From Hymenobacter sp. APR13 (GTDB lineage: Bacteria; Bacteroidota; Bacteroidia; Cytophagales; Hymenobacteraceae), in contig NZ_CP006587.1 in assembly GCF_000737515.1 (NCBI RefSeq), positions 2,909,001-2,973,000 of the forward strand: a stretch of DNA of 64,000 bases, given 5' to 3'. Below the pieces are notes generated by a model. It was given only the letters and a program-made list of their open reading frames with translations, did not search any database and was not told the DNA's origin. Below are positions 51,801 to 59,163 of this stretch, in pieces. Within the stretch, counting starts at the first letter, position 1. Every line of letters starts with the position of its first letter. A program made the position numbers and the translations under genes.

Positions 51801-52196
51801 CTATTTTTCCAGCCGCCGCACCTTCAGCACGTCGTTTTCCAGCGACACGATTTCCAGCCGGTAGTCGGGGTCTTTCTTGTCGTCGAGGGAGATGAGCAGG
51901 GTCTGGGCGTTTTCGGCTTTCCAGGTGCCTTTGCGGCCTTCCAGCCCGTCGGTGGGGGCAATGTCGAACTGCGTGAACAGGCCGTTTTGCTCGAAGGCAA
52001 AGCCCGTACGGCCGCGCGAGGGCGGAAAGGCGTAGGTGTTGGGCCGGTACACGCGCACGTCGCCCTGGTCTTCTTCGTGGGCGTGCAGCCAGGTGTGCTC
52101 CAGCTTGCGGAGCGGCGACGAGGCCGAGGTGCCGGGCTGGCAGGTGGCGGCCAGCAGCAAAACGCTCAGCGCGGCCAGAACAGTGAACAGACGCAT
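51801..52196 (-). CDS. Lipocalin-like small lipoprotein, copy 2
   Basis: A 131-residue protein: signal MRLFTVLAALSVLLLAATC with Cys near residue 19, then a beta-rich domain with GFAFEQNGLFTQFD, GRKGTWKAENAQTLLISL and a final LEIVSLENDVLKVRRLE. The GTWK and terminal LEIVSL...LKVRRL strands line up with copy 1, so the two arose by tandem duplication and diverged strongly. It is probably an outer-membrane-anchored binding protein. The start is ATG 52194-52196 at the signal peptide, and the longer open frame has no support. Confidence 0.75.
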   Translation of the reverse strand: MRLFTVLAALSVLLLAATCQPGTSASSPLRKLEHTWLHAHEEDQGDVRVYRPNTYAFPPSRGRTGFAFEQNGLFTQFDIAPTDGLEGRKGTWKAENAQTLLISLDDKKDPDYRLEIVSLENDVLKVRRLEK

Positions 52197-52342
52197 AAAA
52201 GGCAGAGGGGTTAGAGGTGATGGAGGCAGGACAGGCGCCGTGGCAGGTGTATACGGCGCCGCCTCACAACGAATGTAAAGAAATCGGGCGGCCACGGGGC
52301 GGCATACCGTAAACTACCCCGCACAAACTACCTTTGTTTGCT

Positions 52343-54097
52343 ATGGATAACCGCGCCCTGATTCGTGCTTTTCGCCTGACCGCCCAGCTCATGGAGCTGC
52401 ACGAGGAAAATCCGTTCAAGATCCGGGCCTACGAAGGCACCGCCAATGCCCTGGAGCAGCTGACGGTGCCCGTGGCCGACCTCGACCGCACGGGCCTGCC
52501 CGACCGCACCGGCCTGAGCAAAACCGCCGCCGCCAAAGTGGCCGAAATGCTCGATACCGGCTCGTTTGAGGAACTGACCCGCCTGCTGGCCGCCACCCCG
52601 CCCGGCGTGGTAGAGCTGCTGAAGATTAAAGGCATCGGGCCCAAGAAAATCCGCAGCCTGTGGAAGGAGCTGGGCATTGAAGGCGCCGAGCAGCTGCGTG
52701 AAGCTGCCCAGAACGACGAGGTGAGCAAGCTCAAGGGCTTCGGCCAGAAAACCCAGCAGGGCATCCTCGAAGCCCTCGACTTCACCGACCAGAGCCGCGG
52801 CAAGCTGCTCTACCCGCAGGCCGAAGAGCTGGCCCACGACCTGCTGACCCGCCTGCAGGCCACCGCCGGCATAGCCGAAGCCGCCGTGGCCGGCGAGGTG
52901 CGCCGCCGCCTCGAAACCGTGGAAACCGTGGGGCTGGTGGCTGCCACCGCTGATCCGGCCGCCGCCCACACCACCCTCAATTCCCTGGACGGCCTCACGC
53001 CAGACCCGCGCCGCAGCGGCCCGTTTGCCTGGCGCGGCACGGCCACGGCCTCGGGCGTGAAGGTGGAAGTGCTGCTGGTGGCGCCGGCTGCCTTCACCAA
53101 CCAGCTGCTGCTGAGCACCGCCGCCGAAAACCATCTGGCCGAAGCGCTGCACGAAACCCCGCAGCCCGGCCAGCCCGCCACGCTGCGCCAGTGGCTGAAG
53201 CGCGAGCAGTTCGCCACCGAACCCGCTCTTTACGAGCGCGCCGGCCTGCAGTACGTGGAGCCCGAGCTGCGCGAAGGCCTCGGCGAGCTGGCCCTGGCCC
53301 GCGAAAACAAGCTGCCCACGCTGCTCGAAGACGCCGACCTGCGCGGCTCGCTGCACAACCACAGCACCTACTCCGACGGCAGCCACAGCCTCCGCGAGAT
53401 GGCCACTTTCCTGCAGGGCCAGGGCTACGAGTACCTCGGCATCTGCGACCATTCGCAGGCGGCGCACTACGCCAACGGCCTGCCGCCGGAGCGCGTGCGC
53501 CAGCAGCACCGCGAAATCGACGAGCTCAACCAGGAGCTGGCGCCGTTCCGCATCTTCAAGGGCATCGAGTCGGATATTCTGTCGGATGGCTCTTTAGACT
53601 ACCCGCCCACGGTGCTGGAAACCTTTGATTTCATCGTGGCTTCGGTGCACTCCAACCTGAAGATGGACGAGCGCAAGGCCACCACGCGGGTGCTGCGGGC
53701 CATCGAAAACCCGTATACCACCATGCTGGGCCACCCCACGGGCCGGCTGCTGCTGCGCCGCGAAGGCTACCCGCTCGACCACAAAGCCGTCATCGACGCC
53801 TGCGCCAAGCACAACGTCATCATCGAAATCAACGCCAACCCCTACCGCCTCGACCTGGACTGGCGCTGGGTGCGCTACGCGCTGGACCAGGGCGTGCAAC
53901 TCAGCATCAACCCCGACGCGCACCATACCAACGGCTACGCCGACATGCGCTACGGCGTGTTCATGGGCCGCAAAGGTGGCCTGACCAAGGACATGACCTT
54001 CAATGCCAAGTCGGCGGCGGAAGTGGCCGAGTACTTCGCCAAGCGCAAAGCCGGCATCAAGCCCCCGCTGGAGTTCAAGGATTCGTTGTTTGGGTGA
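52343..54097 (+). CDS. polX: PolX-like protein with degenerate polymerase site and intact PHP nuclease
   Basis: A 584-residue protein with family X polymerase HhH/8-kDa region (about 1-150; IKGIGPKKIRSL), palm, and C-terminal PHP domain (about 335-575). In PolX the palm carries GS-x-RR-x-x-x-TVGDxD; here it is GEVRRRLETVETVGLVAAT, so both catalytic Asp positions are T195 and G197, and the third is E242 (GVKVEVLLV). Polymerase activity is therefore unlikely. The PHP motifs HNHSTYSDG (338-346), CDHSQ, ESDIL, ASVHSN, GHPTGR and NPDAHH are intact, so metal-dependent 3'-5' exonuclease or AP-endonuclease activity should persist. Confidence 0.9.
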   Translation: MDNRALIRAFRLTAQLMELHEENPFKIRAYEGTANALEQLTVPVADLDRTGLPDRTGLSKTAAAKVAEMLDTGSFEELTRLLAATPPGVVELLKIKGIGPKKIRSLWKELGIEGAEQLREAAQNDEVSKLKGFGQKTQQGILEALDFTDQSRGKLLYPQAEELAHDLLTRLQATAGIAEAAVAGEVRRRLETVETVGLVAATADPAAAHTTLNSLDGLTPDPRRSGPFAWRGTATASGVKVEVLLVAPAAFTNQLLLSTAAENHLAEALHETPQPGQPATLRQWLKREQFATEPALYERAGLQYVEPELREGLGELALARENKLPTLLEDADLRGSLHNHSTYSDGSHSLREMATFLQGQGYEYLGICDHSQAAHYANGLPPERVRQQHREIDELNQELAPFRIFKGIESDILSDGSLDYPPTVLETFDFIVASVHSNLKMDERKATTRVLRAIENPYTTMLGHPTGRLLLRREGYPLDHKAVIDACAKHNVIIEINANPYRLDLDWRWVRYALDQGVQLSINPDAHHTNGYADMRYGVFMGRKGGLTKDMTFNAKSAAEVAEYFAKRKAGIKPPLEFKDSLFG

Positions 54098-54101
54098 GAA
54101 A

Positions 54102-54190
54102 GTGATGAGGGGATGAGGTAAAAGGTGATGAGGTGAAAAAAACGTCATGCCTTATTACCTCATCACCTTTTACTTCATCACCTCATTACT
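54102..54190. repeat. Inverted GTGATGAGG / CCTCATCAC repeat
   Basis: The left arm, about 54102-54138 (GTGATGAGG, AAAGGTGATGAGGTGAAA), pairs with the right arm, 54157-54190 (TTACCTCATCACCTTTTAC, TTCATCACCTCAT). It fills the gap between polX and the GT9 gene and stops 5 bp before the GT9 start codon. Confidence 0.75.
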
Positions 54191-54195
54191 CTCCC

Positions 54196-55263
54196 ATGAA
54201 AATCCTGATTCTGCGCTTTTCTTCCATCGGCGATATTGTGCTGACTACACCCGTTATCCGGGCCGTGAAGCAGCAGGTGCCGGGGGCCGTGGTGCACTTC
54301 TGCACCAAGCCCGGCTACCGCGGCATCGTGGCCAATAACCCCTACGTGGACAAGGTGCACTGCCTCACCGGCTCGCTCGCGGAGCTGGTGGCGGAGCTGA
54401 AAGCCGAACGGTTTGATTTTGTGGTAGACCTGCACCACAACCTGCGCACCACGCTGCTCAAAACCCGGCTGGGCGTGCGCTCGGCCAGCTTCGACAAGCT
54501 GAACTGGCGCAAGTGGCTGCTCGTGAACCTGAAGCTGCACACTATGCCGCGCGTGCACATCGTGGACCGCTACCTAGCCGCCGCGGCCTCGCTCGGCGTG
54601 AAGAACGACGGCCGGGGGCTGGACTATTTCATCCCGGAAGCCGACGAAGTGGACATAGCGCAGGCGCTGCCGCCGGTGTTCGGGCGCGGCTACGTGGCGT
54701 TTGCCATCGGGGCGCAGCACGCCACCAAGCGGCTGCCCGTGGAGCGCATCATCGAACTGTGTGGCCTGCTGCGCCGCCCGGTGGTGCTACTCGGCGGCCC
54801 CGAAGACGAAACCACCGGCCACGTGGTAGAGCTGGCCTTCGACGCGGGCGCCGCCGTTTCGCCCGCGCCCGCGCCGCTCATCCCCGACAGCCCGTACTAC
54901 TTCCCCAAACAACGAAACACAGAGAATCAACAACGAACAACGATTTACAACGCCTGCGGCAAGTTCAGCCTCAACCAGTCGGCCTCGCTGGTGCGGCAGG
55001 CCAGCCTGGTGGTCAGCCACGATACTGGCTTGATGCACATTGCGGCGGCTTTCCGTAAGGAGATTTTTAGCGTGTGGGGCAACACCGTGCCCGAGTTCGG
55101 CATGTATCCCTACCGCACCGAATTCCGGGTGCTGGAAGTGCCCAATCTGAGCTGCCGGCCCTGCTCGAAGATCGGCTACGAAAAGTGCCCCCAAGGCCAC
55201 TTTCGCTGCATGCGCGACATCCAGTTCAACCTGGAGCTGCCACCAACGCAGGATGGGCGCTAA
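54196..55263 (+). CDS. Glycosyltransferase family 9 with repeat-derived insertion
   Basis: A 355-residue GT-B protein: [20 protein letters not shown] is the heptosyltransferase opening, [13 protein letters not shown] the donor-site loop, and [19 protein letters not shown] a CX2CX7CX6C cysteine set as in the other GT9 of this window. It likely acts in LPS core or surface glycan assembly. Residues of about 230-255 ([20 protein letters not shown]) interrupt the usual short loop before YNACGKFSL; their DNA matches a dispersed AACAACGAACAACG repeat, in frame and without stop. The start ATG 54196 directly follows an inverted repeat. Confidence 0.88.
   Translation: MKILILRFSSIGDIVLTTPVIRAVKQQVPGAVVHFCTKPGYRGIVANNPYVDKVHCLTGSLAELVAELKAERFDFVVDLHHNLRTTLLKTRLGVRSASFDKLNWRKWLLVNLKLHTMPRVHIVDRYLAAAASLGVKNDGRGLDYFIPEADEVDIAQALPPVFGRGYVAFAIGAQHATKRLPVERIIELCGLLRRPVVLLGGPEDETTGHVVELAFDAGAAVSPAPAPLIPDSPYYFPKQRNTENQQRTTIYNACGKFSLNQSASLVRQASLVVSHDTGLMHIAAAFRKEIFSVWGNTVPEFGMYPYRTEFRVLEVPNLSCRPCSKIGYEKCPQGHFRCMRDIQFNLELPPTQDGR
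54906..54942. repeat. Repeat fragment inside the GT9 coding sequence
   Basis: CAAACAACGAAACACAG and AACAACGAACAACG are AT-rich and unlike the surrounding GC-rich codons, but like the intergenic repeat at 14067-14160. It encodes an extra hydrophilic loop. Confidence 0.55.
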
Positions 55264-55316
55264 CGGGAAAGCCGGGCGAAATGCGTACTTTCTGTTTCCG
55301 CTAACCCATTTCGCCC

Positions 55317-55760
55317 ATGTCTGATACGCCCGATAAATCCGTGCTGGTAACCGTGGGCCCTGAGGCGCTGCTGGCCGATGTACAGGCCGGCCGCCACACC
55401 TACTTCGTGGATGAGCCCGCCGAAGCAGGCGGCCAGGACCGCGGCCCCACGCCCTACGATTTGCTGCTGTCGGCGCTGGGCGCCTGCACGGCCATCACGC
55501 TGCGCCTCTACGCCACCCAGAAAAAGTGGCCGCTCGAAGGCATCGAGGTGCGCCTGCGCCACCAGCGCGTGCACGCCGCCGACTGCGAAAAGTGTGAGCA
55601 GCCCGGCGAAATGCTGGATCAGGTGGGAAAGGAGCTGCGCCTGCTGGGCCCGCTCTCCGACGAGCAGCGCCAGCGCCTGCACGTCATCTCGCAAAAGTGC
55701 CCGGTGCAGAAAACCCTGATGCGCGGCCTGCATATCGTGACGGTGCTGGCCGCGGTTTAA
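55317..55760 (+). CDS. OsmC family protein
   Basis: A 147-residue OsmC/Ohr-fold protein. The two redox cysteines are at C57 ([12 protein letters not shown]) and C128 ([10 protein letters not shown]), as in thiol peroxidases that reduce organic hydroperoxides. An additional CxxC (C90, C93; ADCEKCEQ) lies in the middle loop and could bind metal or form a regulatory disulfide. The YhfA-like subtype is suggested by [15 protein letters not shown]. Start ATG 55317. It lies 53 bp after the GT9 gene in the same direction. Confidence 0.92.
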   Translation: MSDTPDKSVLVTVGPEALLADVQAGRHTYFVDEPAEAGGQDRGPTPYDLLLSALGACTAITLRLYATQKKWPLEGIEVRLRHQRVHAADCEKCEQPGEMLDQVGKELRLLGPLSDEQRQRLHVISQKCPVQKTLMRGLHIVTVLAAV

Positions 55761-55812
55761 GTAGCAAGACGTAAGTATCGAGAAGGCAACTCAAGCGGCG
55801 GAGTCACTGCGT

Positions 55813-55922
55813 AGCCCCAGCGGGGCGTTATGTCGGTAGAAGTATAGCCGTAAAATTGCCGCAAGCCCCGGCGGGGCGACACCTCGACCGCCCGGTTCAG
55901 GTATCGCCCCGCCGGGGTTCTA
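55813..55922. repeat. AGCCCCGGCGGGGCGACA-type repeat cluster
   Basis: Two direct copies and one inverted copy of a GC palindrome with conserved flanks (GACA(C/T)CTCG, GGTAGAAGTA, TTCTATTCTGTTTATCG). Elements of this wording are scattered in many Bacteroidota genomes. Confidence 0.65.
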
Positions 55923-56028
55923 TTCTGTTTATCGACCAAGAGTGCTATCAATATTCTGCCCCTCTGGAGCTACTCAGCAACTTAGGCTACTGCCGCAACG
56001 CAGGGCGTTGGTTGCAGTGGCGTTAGGG

Positions 56029-56112
56029 CAGTAGCGCGAGCTTTGTAGTTCGCCCCCCAGAACGACAATCGCCCGGACGGCGCGGAGACGCGAACTACAA
56101 AGCTCGCGCTGC
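56029..56112. repeat. Inverted repeat GTAGCGCGAGCTTTGTAGTTCG
   Basis: The arms 56029-56052 and 56090-56112 are nearly complementary. The same family recurs at 62250-62339. It lies just after the stop codon of the following minus-strand gene and may terminate it. Confidence 0.75.
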
Positions 56113-56136
56113 TACCGCTCTATAACAGCAGGTGGG

Positions 56137-57222
56137 CTAGTTAGCCTGGTGCAGCGCCCCAACCGGCCGCCGACCTTCGGCAATTGCAGCCAGCTGGGTT
56201 GGCTCATAGGGCATAGAAAAAACCTGCGGCTCGGTGTGGAAAGCCCGGAATAAAGCAAACACGTAGCGCATCCGCTCTTTAATACGGGTCCAGTCGTGGG
56301 CGGTGGTGCTGGCAAATGCAGAACTGCCGGCAGTGGCCGTACCGCTGCCTGTTCGTAGCAGCGCCAGGGCCGCCTGCATGTGGGACGAGGGCGCAACGTC
56401 CAGCTCAGTAGGCAGGGGCGGGGCCGGCACATCCCGGGCTACGGCCAGGCGGAGAGTGCCAATGTCGAACTGCAGCAGCCGCGCCGTTACGCAGCGGCGG
56501 ATGATAAGCGGCATAGCGCCCTGAATGTAGGGCTCAAGCCGTACATGCTCATGCCAGACCGCAAAGCAGTTGCCCAAATAAGCAGCCTGCTGCTTTTCGG
56601 CGGCGTTGTTGGTGGTCCGGGCAATGTAATACTGTGAAAAAGCCTGCCGCAGCAGCTCCTGGTTTTGCTGCCCCACGGGGCCAGGGCGGAGGTTGGCCAG
56701 GAAGTCGGCAATAGCAGCCGGGTGCGTAGGTGCTGCCTGGGCCAGCCAGCGCAGAAACCGAACGGTTTGCAGGCCAATGTCTTCCAATACGGTCCGGTTG
56801 CCCGCCAGAATCAGTCTGGCTGAGTGCCGCCGGCTGTGGCTGATAATCAGCCGCCCCGCCACAATACCGCACCCGGCCCCCAGCAATGCGCCGGCCGGCA
56901 GCCAGGCAGGTGCCCAGCCCAGCAGCCACCCACACCCGATACCTACCAAACCGCCCACTATGCCTCCTACAATGGTGCCATCGCGCCGGGCGTCATCTAA
57001 ATCTTCCTGCCGAATGGTTACTCCAGCCTTGCGCGAGCCCCACACCGCCCAGCTATGAAAGTTGGCCCCGGCACCCGCTCCCAGCGCAACCTGCAGCGCC
57101 TCTGACAAAAGATAATGGCAGCGCGTAATCAGCAGGTTGGCCAGTATCGGGTCGGGCTCCCGCAGCGCCGTCTCGATTTCCTGTTGCAGGTAGGCAGCAT
57201 CCGGAGCGTCGGCAGTAGTCAT
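56137..57222 (-). CDS. Unknown protein with glycine-zipper membrane hairpin
   Basis: A 361-residue protein with no recognised family. The N-terminal part has FHSWAVWGSRKAGVTIRQEDL (about 55-75; shown in part), wording reminiscent of an uncharacterised bacterial/fungal family with an ATWASxxAGxxIR motif. A Gly-rich hydrophobic hairpin follows (about 80-135; GTIVGGIVGGLVGIGCG, GALLGAGCGIVAG), which could insert into membrane. The C-terminal 220 residues are helical and soluble. The start is ATG 57220-57222. It is flanked by repeats and has no functional neighbours. Confidence 0.7.
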   Translation of the reverse strand: MTTADAPDAAYLQQEIETALREPDPILANLLITRCHYLLSEALQVALGAGAGANFHSWAVWGSRKAGVTIRQEDLDDARRDGTIVGGIVGGLVGIGCGWLLGWAPAWLPAGALLGAGCGIVAGRLIISHSRRHSARLILAGNRTVLEDIGLQTVRFLRWLAQAAPTHPAAIADFLANLRPGPVGQQNQELLRQAFSQYYIARTTNNAAEKQQAAYLGNCFAVWHEHVRLEPYIQGAMPLIIRRCVTARLLQFDIGTLRLAVARDVPAPPLPTELDVAPSSHMQAALALLRTGSGTATAGSSAFASTTAHDWTRIKERMRYVFALFRAFHTEPQVFSMPYEPTQLAAIAEGRRPVGALHQAN

Positions 57223-57339
57223 GGCAGGAAACGGATTAGGGTAAAACCGGGAAGTAAGATAAGGCAAAGCCAGTAGGTGAAGCCCAGTGCGGCTAGGAGC
57301 TTCGTTTTGCGGAAAACAACGCGGACACCAACCCTACGC

Positions 57340-57377
57340 AAAACGGCCCGGACAACGCAGGTTGTCCGGGCCGTTTT
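57340..57377 (-). terminator. Terminator of serS
   Basis: The stem AAAACGGCCCGGACAAC/GTTGTCCGGGCCGTTTT is 19 bp past the serS stop codon, with symmetric A/T ends. Confidence 0.92.
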
Positions 57378-57395
57378 CATCTGATCAAGGTTTGA

Positions 57396-58670
57396 TTACC
57401 CGATTTTCTCGAAGCCGCAGTAGCTGTGCAGTACTTTGGGCAGCTGGATGCCGTCGGGCGTCTGGTTGTTTTCGAGCAGGGCGGCCACGATGCGGGGCAG
57501 CGCCAGCGCCGAGCCGTTGAGCGTGTGCAGCAGCTGCGTTTTGTTGCCCTCGCCGCGGTAGCGCAGCTTGAGGCGGTTGGCCTGGTAGGTTTCGAAGTTC
57601 GAAGCCGACGACACTTCCAGCCAACGGCCCTGTGCGGCGCTCCACACCTCCAGGTCGAAAGTGAGGGCCGAGGTGAAGCCCATGTCGCCGCCGCAGAGGC
57701 GCAGGATGCGGTAGGGCAGCTCCAGCTTCTGCAGCAGCCCTTCGATGTGGGCCACCATGCCGTCGAGGGCGGCGTAGCTGTTTTCGGGCTGCGTAATCTG
57801 CACGATTTCCACCTTGTCGAACTGGTGCAGGCGGTTGAGGCCGCGCACGTCGGCGCCCCAACTGCCGGCTTCGCGGCGGAAGCAGGGCGTGTAGCCGGTG
57901 TTGCGGATGGGCAGCTGCTCCACCGGCACAATCTCGTCGCGGTAGAGGTTGGTAATCGGCACCTCCGAGGTCGGAATCAGGTAGAGGTTGTCCTTGGCGT
58001 CGTGGTACATCTGGCCCTCCTTGTCGGGGAGCTGACCGGTGCCGTAGCCGCTGGCCTCGTTCACCAGAATCGGGGGCTGCACCTCGTCGTAGCCGGCGTC
58101 GCGGGCTTCGTCCAGGAAAAAGTTGATGAGGGCCCGCTGGAGGCGAGCTCCCTGTTTTTTATAGACCGGGAAGCCCGCGCCGGAAATCTTGTTGCCCAGC
58201 TCGAAGTCGATGATGTCGTACTTCCTGATAAGGTCCCAGTGGGGGAGGGCGTCGGCGGGCAGCTCGGGCTTCTGGCCGCCTTCGCGCACCACCTCGTTGT
58301 CCTGGGCGGCGCGGCCTTCGGGCACGCTGCTGTGGGGCAGGTTGGGCAGCTTGTAGAGCGTCTGCTGGAGGGCGTCTTCCACCTGCGTCAACTCGTCGTC
58401 GGCCGCTTTGGTGTGCTGCTTGAGCTCGGCGGTGCGGGCTTTCAGGGTTTCGGCCCCGGCTTTGTCGCCGGCTTTCATCAGCCCCCCGATCTGGCGGGCC
58501 AGCTCGTTGGCCTCGGCCTGGGCTGAGTCGCGGGTGGTCTGGAGCTCCTTGCGGCGCTGGTCCAGCGTCAGAATAGCCTGCACGTCGGCCTCAGCCGTTT
58601 TGTAGTGCTTTTTAGTTAGCCCGGCCAGTACGGCCTCGGTGTGCTCTCTCAGGACGGAAACTTGTAGCAT
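57396..58670 (-). CDS. serS: Serine--tRNA ligase
   Basis: A 424-residue class II synthetase. The N-terminal long coiled-coil arm (about 25-105), which grips the variable arm of tRNA-Ser, precedes the catalytic domain with motif 2 (PCFRREAGSWGADVRG) and motif 3 (NGSALALPRIVAALLENNQ). TSEVPITNLYRDE is the serine-binding loop. It charges tRNA-Ser (and tRNA-Sec). Length and start (MLQVSVLREH) are standard. A strong terminator follows. Confidence 0.97.
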   Translation of the reverse strand: MLQVSVLREHTEAVLAGLTKKHYKTAEADVQAILTLDQRRKELQTTRDSAQAEANELARQIGGLMKAGDKAGAETLKARTAELKQHTKAADDELTQVEDALQQTLYKLPNLPHSSVPEGRAAQDNEVVREGGQKPELPADALPHWDLIRKYDIIDFELGNKISGAGFPVYKKQGARLQRALINFFLDEARDAGYDEVQPPILVNEASGYGTGQLPDKEGQMYHDAKDNLYLIPTSEVPITNLYRDEIVPVEQLPIRNTGYTPCFRREAGSWGADVRGLNRLHQFDKVEIVQITQPENSYAALDGMVAHIEGLLQKLELPYRILRLCGGDMGFTSALTFDLEVWSAAQGRWLEVSSASNFETYQANRLKLRYRGEGNKTQLLHTLNGSALALPRIVAALLENNQTPDGIQLPKVLHSYCGFEKIG

Positions 58671-59163
58671 AAGGGCAGAAAACGCGGAAGAGGATGCTGC
58701 AAAAGTAGCCGAATGATTCCGCAGATTCTACGGCCGGCCTATATAAGGCTGGCGCGGGCGGCGGCATCAACCTGAACCTAACCGGGCAAAGTCCCGTTCC
58801 AGAGGCAGCGCCATCCCCGCCATTCGTTGAGCTAACCGCGTAGGCTGCAGCCAAAAGCGCTGCCGAAAGCAGCAGCACGCAGGAATCCCGCAAAATGTAG
58901 CCGGGGGTTTGGCAGTTCGGCGGGTTTGCGCTAACATTGCGTTAACAAGCCGGCTGCTGATGCCGGGCCCGTCGTTGCTTTTACTGACGTCCGGTCCGTG
59001 GATATTTCCAGCGCCACCGCCTACCACCATCCCCCTCTGTTCCTTTTCGAACACCCCCCCCGTGCTGAACGCCGCGCCTGCGGCTCCCGGACATTGCCTG
59101 AGTCTGAGGTAATGTTCCGCTGTTGGATGGGCCCCGCCAGAATTTTCTCCCCTCATTGCCTCT
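58671..59163. other. 493-bp gap between serS and rho
   Basis: It must contain the divergent serS and rho promoters. The rho-proximal 250 bp has no open frame of note and could be a long 5' leader. I found no clear riboswitch or terminator-like hairpin by eye. Confidence 0.5.

Larger units (their letters stand above)
55761..56136. other. 376-bp gap composed of repeats
   Basis: It holds AGCCCC(A/G)GCGGGGCG units at 55813-55841 and 55864-55890, the inverse GCCCCGCCGGGG at 55905-55916, and the GTAGCGCGAG inverted repeat at 56029-56112. I see no gene in it. Confidence 0.7.

Noticed and set aside
55792-56136. CRISPR-like spacing of GC-rich repeats
   Set aside because: Only two direct copies plus one inverted copy, with unequal spacing and no cas genes. 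Dispersed intergenic repeats instead.
58612-58893. Minus-strand frame with a signal-peptide-like N-terminus upstream of serS
   Set aside because: It overlaps the serS start in another frame, and the mature part has no conserved character. Chance hydrophobic stretch.
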